Of a stretch of 64,000 nucleotides of DNA, positions 35,682-44,350 are shown piece after piece. The position numbers and the translations under genes were made by a program. This DNA comes from Bacillus sp. FJAT-29937. GTDB lineage: Bacteria; Bacillota; Bacilli; Bacillales; Cytobacillaceae. The stretch lies in contig NZ_LMAS01000006.1 of assembly GCF_001509555.1 (NCBI RefSeq), positions 140,878 through 204,877 on the forward strand, read 5' to 3'. The notes beneath the pieces were generated by a model that had not been told where the DNA came from, searched no databases, and saw only the letters and a list, made by a program, of their open reading frames with translations. Position 1 is the stretch's first letter; every line of letters starts with the position of its first letter.

Positions 35682-35716
35682 AAATCAAGCAGGAGGGAAG
35701 ACCTCCTGCTTGATTT
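35682..35716. terminator. Bidirectional terminator, thioesterase and PAS kinase
   Basis: AAATCAAGCAGGAGG pairs perfectly with CCTCCTGCTTGATTT. The convergent kinase gene ends at its edge. Confidence 0.85.
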
Positions 35717-37137
35717 TATATCGAGTATGGCAAAAGGATTTTGACATTCGTCCCATTGGTTGAGCTCTCAATCGTAATTTCTCCTTCATGCTCGGCAATA
35801 ATGTTTTTGCAAATCATTAATCCTAGCCCGGTTCCTTTCTCCTTCGTTGTAAAGAAAGGCTCTCCGACCCGGGTAAGTAAATGTTCTGGGATCCCTGAAC
35901 CCTCATCGGTGATCTGAATCATGATCCAGGCAGGATCCTGCTGCCGAATATCAATATGTATCGCGCCGCCTTTGGGCATGGCCTCAATTGCATTTTTAAG
36001 AAAATTAATAAACACTTGCTTTAGTTTGTTTTCATCACAATTAATAATCGGCAGGTTTTGCTCGATCGTCTTGATGATTTGGATATTATTTAAATTTGTT
36101 TGGGTTTCTAATAAAGTGAGGACATGGTTTAATACAACCTCAATGTTTTTCTGGGCCAATTTTGATTCTTGAGGCTTGGCCAGCCATAATAACTCGTTTA
36201 GAATCGTTTCAATTCGATTAATCTCTGAGTTAATGACATCGAAGTATATTTTGTTTTGCTTAAAATCGCTTTCCATCATTTGAAAGAAGCCCTTTATGGC
36301 AGTTAAAGGATTCCTGACCTCATGCGCAATTCCGGCTGCTAGCTGGCCGGCAATTGTCAGCTTTTCGGAATTAATCATCAATTCCTTTGTCTTTTCTCTA
36401 TCACTGACATCACGCATAATCATGTGGACGGCCGGATCATTTTCAAATATGGTTGGAATCGTTTTTAATTCAATCGGAATGATCTTTCCATCCATGCGAA
36501 TGAATTTCTTTTCAAATGGGCCAACAGAATGAATATGTAAATTGCGTTGTTTAAATTTCTCGTGGTCCTGATACAATATAAAGTCATAAATCGGTCTCCC
36601 GATAATATTGTCTTTATGCTCCAACCCAAGCATCTCGATTGCGGTTGCGTTAATAAACATACATTTTTCATCTTTTAAAATAATGACGCCATCCGGTGAT
36701 TCCTCTACTAAGCGGTGGTATCTGCCTTCACTTTCGCGAAGCTTTTCTTCTGCTAACTTTCGGGCAGAAATATTCTGGATCTGACTGACATAGAATAAGG
36801 GGACCCCGTCCTCATCTCTCACTAATGAAACACTCATAAACCCCCAAATATACCGTTGGGTTTTATGGATATAACGTCTTTCCATTTGATATGAATTCCT
36901 TTTCCCCTCGAATAGAACTTGTACGATATGTTCATCTATTTCTGCATCCTCTGGAAGTAGGATATCCATAATCGTTAATTGTAACAGTTCGTTTTCTTCA
37001 TAACCCAAACTGTCACATAAAGACTGATTCGCCTTTACTATTTTTCCATCCAATGAGATAAGTGCCATTCCTATTCCTGCATGTTCAAAGGCATGGATGA
37101 ATAATAACTGATTATCTAAAATAATTTTATTCATCAT
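35716..37137 (-). CDS. Cytoplasmic PAS-PAS sensor histidine kinase
   Basis: A 473-residue soluble kinase with no transmembrane segment. Two PAS domains (about 8-130 with PAC end, and 140-250) precede HisKA with GIAHEVRNPLTAIKGFFQMM (His near 272) and HATPase_c with NFLKNAIEA, DEGSGIP and GTGLGLMICKNI. This form of H-box is common to KinA/KinE-type sporulation kinases and to NtrB-like kinases. No response regulator is adjacent, so it is an orphan and may feed a phosphorelay (inference). ATG 37137, or the next ATG codon, follows AAGGAG. It is convergent with the thioesterase gene. Confidence 0.87.
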   Translation of the reverse strand: MMNKIILDNQLLFIHAFEHAGIGMALISLDGKIVKANQSLCDSLGYEENELLQLTIMDILLPEDAEIDEHIVQVLFEGKRNSYQMERRYIHKTQRYIWGFMSVSLVRDEDGVPLFYVSQIQNISARKLAEEKLRESEGRYHRLVEESPDGVIILKDEKCMFINATAIEMLGLEHKDNIIGRPIYDFILYQDHEKFKQRNLHIHSVGPFEKKFIRMDGKIIPIELKTIPTIFENDPAVHMIMRDVSDREKTKELMINSEKLTIAGQLAAGIAHEVRNPLTAIKGFFQMMESDFKQNKIYFDVINSEINRIETILNELLWLAKPQESKLAQKNIEVVLNHVLTLLETQTNLNNIQIIKTIEQNLPIINCDENKLKQVFINFLKNAIEAMPKGGAIHIDIRQQDPAWIMIQITDEGSGIPEHLLTRVGEPFFTTKEKGTGLGLMICKNIIAEHEGEITIESSTNGTNVKILLPYSI

Positions 37138-37540
37138 GAATACTCCTTAATAATGATTTATTCATTCTTATTTTAGTTACAGGATTTATGTAGTTAATGA
37201 AGGATTTGGACATATAAACTACTTTTAGGAAAATAGTCACACAACAATATAATACCGTTTTTTACAAAATAATCATAGCTGTGAGGACAAATGAACCTGC
37301 TGATATGAAGGGGAAACATAAATATAGATCTTTTCAGTAAAATAGGTAAGGAGAATTTTAAATTTAATGTGCCTGGTTGGTGTTAAAGGTAATTTATTTC
37401 ATACCTCTCTAAATCATAGACTAAATCAGAGAGCAAAAGGTTAAGAAGGGGTTACAAAATGTTATTTTTTTGCAATTTATCATTTCACATTTGTTATTTA
37501 ACTCTCTTGGAAAAAATATGAACAGAGAGGGTGCTATTGA
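37138..37540. other. 403-bp intergenic region upstream of the glucosidase gene
   Basis: Sequence is AT-rich with no repeat or clear riboswitch. I looked for a cre box near the glucosidase and saw no good match. The kinase and glucosidase are divergent, so two promoters should lie here. Confidence 0.35.
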
Positions 37541-39214
37541 ATGAGGATATGGTGGAAAGAAGCGGTTGTCTATCAAATCTATCCGCGGAGCTTTCAAGAT
37601 TCGAATGGAGATGGAATTGGCGACCTTCAAGGAATTATTCAAAGGTTGGACTATATCCAGCAATTAGGCGTGGATGCCGTCTGGATTTGCCCGATGTTTA
37701 AATCGCCAAATGACGATAATGGCTATGATATTTCAGATTATCAAGATATTATGGAAGACTTCGGAACAATGAAGGATTTTGATCAGCTTCTTGAAGAGGT
37801 ACACAAACGGGGCATGAAGTTAATCATGGATCTAGTTCTTAATCATACAAGCGATGAGCATCCTTGGTTTATTGAATCCAGATTGTCAAAGGATCACCCG
37901 AAGAGAGATTGGTATATTTGGCGCAATGGGAAAAATGGGCGTGAGCCGAATAATTGGGAAAGTATTTTTGGCGGTTCGGCATGGGAATTTGATGAGAAGA
38001 CAGAGCAATATTACCTTCACATTTTTTCCGTTAAGCAGCCGGATTTAAACTGGGAGAATGGGGAAGTTCGCGAGGCTTTGTACGAGATCGTTAATTGGTG
38101 GATTCAGAAGGGGATTGACGGTTTTCGGATCGATGCGATCAGCCATATTAAAAAGCGGGCTGGTTTACCCAATCTGCCTAATCCAAAGAAATTAAAGTAT
38201 GTCCCGTCCTTTCCGATGCATTTGAACCAAAAGGGCATTCATCCGTTTTTGAAGGAGTTTAAGGAGCGGACCTACGGAAATTCAGATGTAATGACAGTCG
38301 GGGAAGCAAATGGAGTAACGGTGAAGGATGCGGGGCTTTGGGTTGGACAAAAGCAGGGCGTCATGGATATGATTTTTCAATTTGAGCATCTTGGTCTTTG
38401 GGACCCGGAAGATTTGGATGCGGAGCTGGATATCATTGAATTGAAAAAGGTGCTCACGAAATGGCAAAAGGGCTTGGAGACGGAGGGGTGGAATGCTTTA
38501 TTTATTGAAAATCACGATAAGCCTCGTGTCGTTTCAACATGGGGGGAAGACGGGAAATATTGGCGTGAAAGTGCGACAGCCTTTGGAGCGATGTATTTTT
38601 TCATGAAAGGGACGCCGTTTATTTTTCAAGGGCAGGAGATCGGCATGACGAATGTTAGCTTCACTTCCATTGATGATTATGATGATGTGGCTACGAAAAA
38701 CCTTTATAAAAAGAAGCAAAGCGAAGGGCTGAAGAATCAGGAAATCATGAAGATTATTTGGGCCTCCTCCCGTGATAATAGCCGAACACCGATGCAATGG
38801 TCAGCGGAAGAATATGCTGGATTTAGCACCGCACCCCCATGGATAAAGGCAAACCCGAATTATAAAGAATTGAATGTGGAGGCACAGCTTCGGAATGAAG
38901 GGTCGGTTCTTTCTTTTTATAGAAAAATGATACATTTGAAGAAACAGCATGAAGTGTTTAGTTATGGTCAATATGATCTAATTTTAGAGGAGAATAAGCA
39001 AGTTTTTGCCTATACACGGGCATTTAAGGATAAAAAAGTGGTAGTTCTCACAAATTTGTCTGATCAGCATGCGGAGTTTCAGTTAAATGAATGGGGCCTA
39101 AGCTCAGACCAGCTTCTTTTAAATAATTATTCAGTGGAAAAACACAGATTGCAGTCCATGTTTTCTTTTAAACCTTATGAAGCTCGCGTGTATATGTGCC
39201 CTCCCGTTAAGTGA
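37541..39214 (+). CDS. Oligo-1,6-glucosidase / alpha-glucosidase (GH13)
   Basis: A 557-residue GH13 enzyme that cleaves terminal alpha-1,6 or alpha-1,4 glucosides in the cytoplasm. It begins with WWKEAVVYQIYPRSFQDSN and has the four conserved regions: DLVLNHTS (near 102), GFRIDAISHI with the nucleophile Asp near 199, TVGEANGV with the acid Glu near 254, and FIENHDKPR with Asp near 328. This is the MalL/IMA subfamily. The ribosome site is AGAGAGGG. No sugar PTS or repressor is adjacent. Trehalose-6-phosphate hydrolase is a related alternative, but the active-site context favours oligo-1,6-glucosidase. Confidence 0.88.
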   Translation: MRIWWKEAVVYQIYPRSFQDSNGDGIGDLQGIIQRLDYIQQLGVDAVWICPMFKSPNDDNGYDISDYQDIMEDFGTMKDFDQLLEEVHKRGMKLIMDLVLNHTSDEHPWFIESRLSKDHPKRDWYIWRNGKNGREPNNWESIFGGSAWEFDEKTEQYYLHIFSVKQPDLNWENGEVREALYEIVNWWIQKGIDGFRIDAISHIKKRAGLPNLPNPKKLKYVPSFPMHLNQKGIHPFLKEFKERTYGNSDVMTVGEANGVTVKDAGLWVGQKQGVMDMIFQFEHLGLWDPEDLDAELDIIELKKVLTKWQKGLETEGWNALFIENHDKPRVVSTWGEDGKYWRESATAFGAMYFFMKGTPFIFQGQEIGMTNVSFTSIDDYDDVATKNLYKKKQSEGLKNQEIMKIIWASSRDNSRTPMQWSAEEYAGFSTAPPWIKANPNYKELNVEAQLRNEGSVLSFYRKMIHLKKQHEVFSYGQYDLILEENKQVFAYTRAFKDKKVVVLTNLSDQHAEFQLNEWGLSSDQLLLNNYSVEKHRLQSMFSFKPYEARVYMCPPVK

Positions 39215-39246
39215 TAAAATAGAGGAAAAACTTCGTTAGGAGCAAG

Positions 39247-39729
39247 ATGATGGCACAAGGGAAAACGAATGCCATGCGCATTCTCGATTCGAAAAAAGCG
39301 AAATATGAATTAATCACCTATGACAATCAGGATGGAAAAATTGACGGTGTCTCAGTAGCGCATAAAATCAATAGAGAGCCGAGAGAAGTTTATAAAACAC
39401 TGGTAGCACATGGAACTAGCAAACAACTGTATGTGTTTATTATTCCGGTCGAGGCTGAGCTAGATTTAAAGAAAGCCGCCAAGGCAGCAGGAGAAAAGAA
39501 AATCGAAATGATTGCCGTCAAGGATATTCAGACGCTAACAGGCTATATCCGCGGCGGCTGCTCACCGGTTGGCATGAAGAAGCAATATCCAAGCTTTATT
39601 GATATTCAGGCATCAGAGCTTCAGTCCATCATTGTGAGCGGCGGGAAAATTGGCATTCAGATTGAAGTTGGGATCCAGGATCTAATCAAGGTCATTCAAG
39701 CGCAGTTGAAGGATATTTGTAAAGATTAA
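39247..39729 (+). CDS. ybaK: Cys-tRNA(Pro)/Cys-tRNA(Cys) deacylase YbaK
   Basis: A 160-residue trans-editing enzyme of the YbaK/EbsC family that hydrolyses mischarged Cys-tRNA(Pro). Conserved sites are REVYKTLVAH, with the essential Lys near 50, and GYIRGGCSPVGMKKQ near 100. It starts with two ATG codons after TTAGGAG, 32 bp after the glucosidase stop, so cotranscription is possible. The length matches the family. Confidence 0.92.
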   Translation: MMAQGKTNAMRILDSKKAKYELITYDNQDGKIDGVSVAHKINREPREVYKTLVAHGTSKQLYVFIIPVEAELDLKKAAKAAGEKKIEMIAVKDIQTLTGYIRGGCSPVGMKKQYPSFIDIQASELQSIIVSGGKIGIQIEVGIQDLIKVIQAQLKDICKD

Positions 39730-39749
39730 TCACATGTAATTGATTCTTT

Positions 39750-39779
39750 GCCACAGACTTGTGCACTGTGGCGTTTTTT
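39750..39779 (+). terminator. Intrinsic terminator after ybaK
   Basis: GCCACAG (39750-39756) pairs with CTGTGGC (39766-39772), followed by T6. Repeat array D begins immediately after. Confidence 0.8.
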
Positions 39780-39782
39780 ATT

Positions 39783-39920
39783 GGACAGGAAATTGAAAAA
39801 GGGGGGAAAGCTGTCCGGGAAACCGGGTTTATCGGACAAGAAAGTGAAAAAGGAGAGAAAGCTGTCCAACAAACAGAGTTTATCGGACAGGAAATTGAAA
39901 AAAGAGAAAAAGCTGTCCAA
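39783..39920. repeat. 51-bp tandem repeat array D
   Basis: GGACA occurs at 39783, 39834 and 39885, and CTGTCC at 39811, 39862 and 39913, each 51 bp apart. The unit holds GGACAG ... CTGTCC arms around a purine-rich stretch GAAATTGAAAAAGG. The last unit is incomplete. It lies between ybaK and the double P-loop gene. Confidence 0.85.
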
Positions 39921-40033
39921 AAAGAATGGAAGTTGAAATCAATTACCCAGTAGGCATTCACCCATCCATCATAAATTGCATATGGTAAAGGTGAAAACAA
40001 TTTAGGCAAATGAACGGGAAAGGACGTGTAATT

Positions 40034-41131
40034 GTGGCTGGAAAAATATTAAATTACTTTGGCGGCGGAAATACAGCACGTGGTTTTTACAGCTTGTTTG
40101 AGTCTAATCTGCAAGGGCTTGAACGATTATTCATCTTAAAAGGCGGTCCTGGAACGGGAAAGTCCTCTCTTATGAAAGCGATTGGTTCGGAATGGGCACA
40201 GAAGGGATATGATCTGGAGTATATCCACTGCTCATCGGACAATAACTCAATTGATGGTGTCATTATTCCCGCTTTGAAGGTGGGAATTGTCGATGGAACA
40301 GCCCCTCATGTCATTGAACCAAAGTCCCCAGGTGCTGTGGAGGAGTATGTTAACCTAGGTGAGGCTTGGGATTCGAAGGCTTTAGCAGAGCAAAAAGAGG
40401 AAATTATGCAAATAAATGAGCGAGTCAGCCGTTCCTTTGAAATGGCTTATAGCAAATTGGCAGAGGCGCTCAAAATTCATGATAAATGGGAAAATGTTTA
40501 TATAGAGAATATGGATTTTGCGAAAGCGGATCAGCTTACAAATAAGCTATTGAAGGAATTCTTTGGGAATATGCAATTAAATAAGGCTTCCAATGTTAAG
40601 CATCGCTTCCTTGGAGCAGCAACACCCATTGGGGCTGTTGATTTCGTCCAAAACCTGACTGAAGGCCTTTCTAAACGATATTTTGTTAAGGGCCGCGCGG
40701 GTACAGGAAAGTCCACGATGCTAAAAAAATTAGCTAAAGTGGCAGAAGAACGAGGCTTCGATCTAGAAATTTACCATTGCGGATTTGATCCGCACAGTCT
40801 CGATATGCTGATCTTCCGCGAGCTCGGCCTGGCTATTTTCGACAGCACCAGTCCGCATGAATACTTTCCAGACCGGGCGGGAGATGAAATTATTGATACG
40901 TATGAAATCATCGTCTCTCCAGGTACGGATGAAATTTTCGCCGAGCAGATCAAAGAAATTAGCCAGCAGTATAAGGCGAAAATGAAAGAGGCCATCTCTT
41001 ATTTAGCTCAGGCAAAAGCAGAGCGCGAGGGATTGGAAAATATATATATTGGCGCCATGGATTTTAATATCGTTGACCGGCTGCGGAATGAGATCAGGGC
41101 TGAAATTCTGCAAATGTCTGAAGGAAAATAA
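40034..41131 (+). CDS. Tandem P-loop ATPase of unknown role, PRK06851-like
   Basis: A 365-residue protein with two related nucleotide-binding halves. The first has LKGGPGTGKSSLMKAIG near residue 40, the second VKGRAGTGKSTMLKKLA near 218. Each half is followed by a similar pattern: YDLEYIHCSSDNNSIDGVI and FDLEIYHCGFDPHSLDMLI, then a helical end with ENVYIENMDFAKAD or ENIYIGAMDFNIVD. This shows an internal duplication. GTG 40034, nine bases after AAAGGA, is preferred to ATG 40010. I know the family only as a conserved Firmicute protein. The HC in both halves may bind metal. No partner is adjacent. Confidence 0.75.
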   Translation: MAGKILNYFGGGNTARGFYSLFESNLQGLERLFILKGGPGTGKSSLMKAIGSEWAQKGYDLEYIHCSSDNNSIDGVIIPALKVGIVDGTAPHVIEPKSPGAVEEYVNLGEAWDSKALAEQKEEIMQINERVSRSFEMAYSKLAEALKIHDKWENVYIENMDFAKADQLTNKLLKEFFGNMQLNKASNVKHRFLGAATPIGAVDFVQNLTEGLSKRYFVKGRAGTGKSTMLKKLAKVAEERGFDLEIYHCGFDPHSLDMLIFRELGLAIFDSTSPHEYFPDRAGDEIIDTYEIIVSPGTDEIFAEQIKEISQQYKAKMKEAISYLAQAKAEREGLENIYIGAMDFNIVDRLRNEIRAEILQMSEGK

Positions 41132-41248
41132 AAGTTGCAAGGTTACTAGTTATTTTGATTTAAAAATGAATTATATACAGTCAAACACCAAATTAGGCGA
41201 ATAGCATACATTAAAAAGGAATGCAAAATGAGAGGAGATACAAAATTT

Positions 41249-41755
41249 ATGGATTACAGATACTATCCCTATTCATTTCCTTTGAATGCAGAGCATAATG
41301 CGATTGATGACAGAATATTTCCGGGCGGGGGATTTGGACCTCCAGGGTTTCCTCCAGGCCCGCAGCCGGGATTCCCGCCAGGCCAACAGCCAGGGTTTCC
41401 ACCAGGCCAACAGCCAGGATTCTCACCGGGCCAACCAGGATTTGCGCCTGGCCAACAGCCAGGATTCTCGCCAGGTCAGCCGACTGGTGGAGGGCAGCAA
41501 GGAGGCCCTCCGTCATCCCCACCGCCATCCTTCACACCGCAAATGCAGCAAGTTACTGCTTTTGCAGTGGATCCAGGAGCAATTAGAAGATGTTTATTCC
41601 GTTTTACTTATATTTGGCTTGAGAATGGCCGAAACTTCTGGTTCTATCCAGTCTTTCTCGGAAGGAATTCAATTGCCGGCTGGCGCTGGAGCCGTAATCG
41701 CTGGGTATACTGGGGTACGGACCTCCGCAGTATCCGCTCCTTCCAATGCTTCTAA
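41249..41755 (+). CDS. Pro/Gly/Gln-rich protein, possible spore or surface protein
   Basis: A 168-residue protein with no signal peptide. Residues about 22-95 form a repeat of PGQQPGF-type units rich in Pro, Gly, Gln and Phe. The compact C-terminal part, about 105-168, is rich in Trp, Tyr and Arg (FRFTYIWLENGRNFWFYPVF) and looks conserved. This layout is known in Bacillus proteins tied to the spore surface, but I cannot name the family. GAGAGGAG supports ATG 41249. A dispersed-repeat-like sequence starts six bases after the stop codon. Confidence 0.65.
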   Translation: MDYRYYPYSFPLNAEHNAIDDRIFPGGGFGPPGFPPGPQPGFPPGQQPGFPPGQQPGFSPGQPGFAPGQQPGFSPGQPTGGGQQGGPPSSPPPSFTPQMQQVTAFAVDPGAIRRCLFRFTYIWLENGRNFWFYPVFLGRNSIAGWRWSRNRWVYWGTDLRSIRSFQCF

Positions 41756-41760
41756 AACCT

Positions 41761-41790
41761 GTGCGAGGCACCATCTGTGGACAGTTAATT
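41761..41790. repeat. Dispersed GTGCGAGGCACC repeat, copy 1
   Basis: GTGCGAGGCACC followed by TGGACAG. The same arrangement occurs in reverse orientation at 46232-46299. It may be a fragment of a short non-coding mobile element. Confidence 0.4.
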
Positions 41791-41827
41791 AATACTCTGC
41801 GCATAGAGAGGACAGTTAAACAGCCAT

Positions 41828-41856
41828 AAAGACGGACCTTCGCTGGTCCGTCTTTT
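41828..41856 (+). terminator. Intrinsic terminator
   Basis: AAGACGGACC pairs with GGTCCGTCTT around a TTCGCT loop, followed by TT. It ends the Pro/Gly-rich protein transcript. Confidence 0.8.
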
Positions 41857-41942
41857 CAATTAGAAAATAATACGCCTGTGCTGTTTTCTTTCTGAATGAA
41901 TAAGCTACAATATTAGTAAAAAAGAACTTGAGGTAAATTAAA

Positions 41943-42599
41943 ATGATCCAATTATTAGTTAATATTTTTGAACAGAACCGAGATCCGGAGAAAGCCGGCC
42001 CAATGGAAGCCTATATGAAAAACCATTTTCCTTTTCTCGGGATTAAGTCGCCTGATCGGAAGGGATTAGTGAGGCAATTTTTTCAGGAAAGCGGGCTGCT
42101 GAAGCAAGACTTTCAGCCAGAATTTGTCATAGCCTTATGGGAGAAAGAAGAGCGAGAATATCAATATGCCGCTATGGATTACATAGAGAGATGTTTGAAA
42201 AAGCTGGACAAGCAGCAGCTTTCACTGATGGAGCAATTACTTACGATAAAGCCTTGGTGGGATACGGTAGACTTGCTCGCATCAAAAGCTGTGGGAACAA
42301 TTGCTGAAAAGCATCCGGAGGTAATTGCCGAAACGTTTGAAGGCTGGGCTTATGGGGATCATCTCTGGCTGCGAAGAACCGCGATTCTTTTTCAGCTGAA
42401 ATATAAGGATCAAACAGATGAAAAGCTCTTATACCGCTATATCGAGCAAAATAAAGACAGTAAGGAGTTCTTTATTCAAAAAGCGATTGGCTGGGCTTTA
42501 AGGGAGTACTCCAAAACGAATCCGGAATCTGTAAAGGAATTTATCGAATCGACTACGCTTGCGAGCTTAAGTGTGAGGGAAGGAAGTAAATATATTTAG
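41943..42599 (+). CDS. AlkD-like DNA alkylation repair protein
   Basis: A 218-residue all-helical HEAT-repeat protein. AlkD-type glycosylases excise N3- and N7-alkylpurines without base flipping. Family marks are FPFLGIKSPDRKGLVRQF near residue 30, IKPWWDTVDLLA near 100 with the WWD motif, LWLRRTAILFQL near 140 and FFIQKAIGWALREYSKTNP near 178. Length is normal. ATG 41943 has a modest TGAGGT ribosome site. It is monocistronic. DNA glycosylase activity is inferred from family. Confidence 0.88.
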   Translation: MIQLLVNIFEQNRDPEKAGPMEAYMKNHFPFLGIKSPDRKGLVRQFFQESGLLKQDFQPEFVIALWEKEEREYQYAAMDYIERCLKKLDKQQLSLMEQLLTIKPWWDTVDLLASKAVGTIAEKHPEVIAETFEGWAYGDHLWLRRTAILFQLKYKDQTDEKLLYRYIEQNKDSKEFFIQKAIGWALREYSKTNPESVKEFIESTTLASLSVREGSKYI

Positions 42600-42614
42600 T
42601 AGTGTTTACTTGAA

Positions 42615-42647
42615 AAAAGGTTGTGACCCCAAGCTCGGGGCCCAACC
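42615..42647 (-). terminator. Terminator of the small membrane-protein gene
   Basis: On the minus strand GGTTGGGCCCC pairs with GGGGTCACAACC and is followed by T6. Confidence 0.75.
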
Positions 42648-42650
42648 ATT

Positions 42651-42923
42651 CTATTGCATCTTTTGATTATAATATTTAACCGAATACAAGGCTCCCTCAT
42701 CAACCATTTTATTGTCCTCAATATCTTGTGGGTGAGGGTTTCCCGCCTTCTCAATCGGGAGAATTTTACTTTTATCTAATGGAGATGGTTTGATTTTTCG
42801 CTTCCAGTCTCTTAGTATATTTCCGGCCTTTAATCGATTGGGTTTAGAAGATAACCATATCGCAGCAGCTGATACACCAGCTCCTGCCGCCATTACGGAT
42901 GTCATACGCAAGGCTTGTTTCAT
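42651..42923 (-). CDS. Small protein with N-terminal hydrophobic segment
   Basis: A 90-residue protein of unknown function. Residues 1-25 (KQALRMTSVMAAGAGVSAAA) form a short hydrophobic segment or signal. The rest is basic and then acidic and hydrophilic, with IEKAGNPHPQDIEDNKMVDE. ATG 42923 follows a strong GAGGAGGAA. It is convergent with the AlkD gene and shares a short region with the next gene's promoter. I do not recognise the family. Confidence 0.65.
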   Translation of the reverse strand: MKQALRMTSVMAAGAGVSAAAIWLSSKPNRLKAGNILRDWKRKIKPSPLDKSKILPIEKAGNPHPQDIEDNKMVDEGALYSVKYYNQKMQ

Positions 42924-43160
42924 AGTAATTCCTCCTCTAAAAGTTTTGGTTTGACCCTGCTTCATTTCACCTCCTGTTATTTTTCATATGTATACCCTTC
43001 AGCTATTCTATCAAAACATTAAATCTAGTAATCTCTCTTTTCATTCTCGTTACAAAAATATTAAATACGAAAATAATAGTTTTAAATTTCTAAGAAGGTG
43101 GTACACATTAAGCAAGGTTGCAGCGAGCAGCCGAAACAAATATTAATGGAGGGAATTCAG

Positions 43161-43517
43161 GTGAATACAAAATTAATCGTAAGAGAATGTGATGATGTGG
43201 TTCAGGTCTTAAATGAGGTTAAAGCCTTTGAATTCAGTGGAGTCCAGCCAGATGATATGTATGTGTTGGCTCATGAAAGGAGTCGGACAGATGAATTAGC
43301 AGGGCAATTAGGGATTAATACGATTGGTTTAAAGGAAGAAGGTCTCGGAACAGCAGTAAAGAATTTGTTTGAAGGCAAAGGGGATACTCTTCGTAATAAA
43401 ATACAAGAGATGGGGCTTTCTAAGGAAGAAGCAGATGTGTACGAAATGAAACTGGACCATGGAAAGATCCTGTTGTTTGTTCAGGAGGATCAGCGTACGA
43501 TCGGCAGTACTATTTAA
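43161..43517 (+). CDS. General stress protein of the YflT type
   Basis: A 118-residue protein of the general-stress-protein 17M-like domain (YflT). It has VRECDDVVQVLNEVKAFEFS at the start, GVQPDDMYVLAHERSRTDEL and a late GLSKEEADVYEMKLDHGKIL, all typical. GTG 43161 sits 6 bp after GGAGGG. Related B. subtilis genes are in the SigB regulon. A GTTTTA-type element near 43079 is only a weak SigB match. Biochemical role is unknown. Confidence 0.82.
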   Translation: MNTKLIVRECDDVVQVLNEVKAFEFSGVQPDDMYVLAHERSRTDELAGQLGINTIGLKEEGLGTAVKNLFEGKGDTLRNKIQEMGLSKEEADVYEMKLDHGKILLFVQEDQRTIGSTI

Positions 43518-43564
43518 TAGCTGACGTTTACTAGGTTTATAGCAGAAGTTTGAGTTATAAATGA

Positions 43565-43613
43565 AAAAAGAATTGTCCTTTTCTGTTTATCATAACAGAG
43601 AGGACAATTCTTT
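43565..43613. terminator. Bidirectional terminator
   Basis: AAAGAATTGTCC pairs with GGACAATTCTTT, with an inner CTGTTTATCATAACAG hairpin. It separates the stress-protein and TetR genes. Confidence 0.8.
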
Positions 43614-43633
43614 ATTTTGTCTAACGCCGAATT

Positions 43634-44308
43634 TTAATTGGGTGCCAGGCCACGCATGAGAAATTGAATGGTTAATTCAATTTCCTCTTCATCGTTCCAT
43701 TGGGAATCTGGAAATAGGATGTATCTGCTGAAAAGGTAGCCAATAATGGTGGTAACCGTTAACCGAATGACCTGCTTGGGCAGGATCTCGATAATTTGGC
43801 CCTTATCCTGATAATATTCTGTTACCTTTATATAGCGGTCAAAGACCTTCTTGGCAATATGCTCGAAAAATTGCTCCTTCAGCTCAGGATGAAAAGGAAT
43901 TTCCTGGATTAATATTTTTATGAGAGGCAGGTTTTTCTTTAAAAAGATCACGCGATTTTCAATCATCGCTCTAAGAAAATCTTCAAACCTCTCATATTTT
44001 GTATCCAGCACTTTATACAAGTCTTTGATAACAAAGGGAGCCAGTAATTTGGCCATAGTTGGAGCAACAATACCTAATAACAAATCTTTTTTTGTCTTAT
44101 AGTGCCTGAAAATCGTACCTTCAGCGACCCCCGCTTTTTTCGCAATTTCACTCGTTGAGGTTGCTGCATAGCCTTTTTCAGAAAAAGATTCGATGGCCGC
44201 GATAATAATTTTTTTCTGCTTATCTGTTAACTCTTCTTCATTGTCGAAAAGTTGAGTAATCAATGAATCCTGTTCAGCGATGATTAACAACTCCTTTATG
44301 CATTTCAT
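43634..44308 (-). CDS. TetR-family repressor of the adjacent ABC exporter
   Basis: A regulator of up to 224 residues. The helix-turn-helix STSEIAKKAGVAEGTIFRHY lies near residues 52-71. The C-terminal ligand domain is all helical and typical in length. It is the third gene after ATPase and permease on the same strand, so it should autoregulate. Two identical TGAGTAATCACTCA operators lie around the operon promoter. The start is uncertain. AAAGGAG lies inside the first seven codons, but no good codon follows at normal spacing, so ATG 44308 is kept with reserve. The inducer is unknown, perhaps the exported compound. Confidence 0.85.
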   Translation of the reverse strand: MKCIKELLIIAEQDSLITQLFDNEEELTDKQKKIIIAAIESFSEKGYAATSTSEIAKKAGVAEGTIFRHYKTKKDLLLGIVAPTMAKLLAPFVIKDLYKVLDTKYERFEDFLRAMIENRVIFLKKNLPLIKILIQEIPFHPELKEQFFEHIAKKVFDRYIKVTEYYQDKGQIIEILPKQVIRLTVTTIIGYLFSRYILFPDSQWNDEEEIELTIQFLMRGLAPN

Positions 44309-44350
44309 TATAAATGAACTTCAGATCGGAAAGGAAATAACTTACCGTAC

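Noticed and set aside
39692..40009. Repetitive frames over array D
   Set aside because: Units of 51 bp are a multiple of three, so open frames arise by periodicity. There is no start signal, and the array is non-coding in design.
41247..41792. Long frames on both strands within the Pro/Gly-rich gene
   Set aside because: The repetitive codons leave all frames open. Only the plus frame from 41249 has a ribosome site and a sensible C-terminal domain.
43634..44308. Start of the TetR gene at a codon directly after AAAGGAG
   Set aside because: TTG touches the ribosome site and later codons are not starts. The start was left at the ATG with stated doubt.
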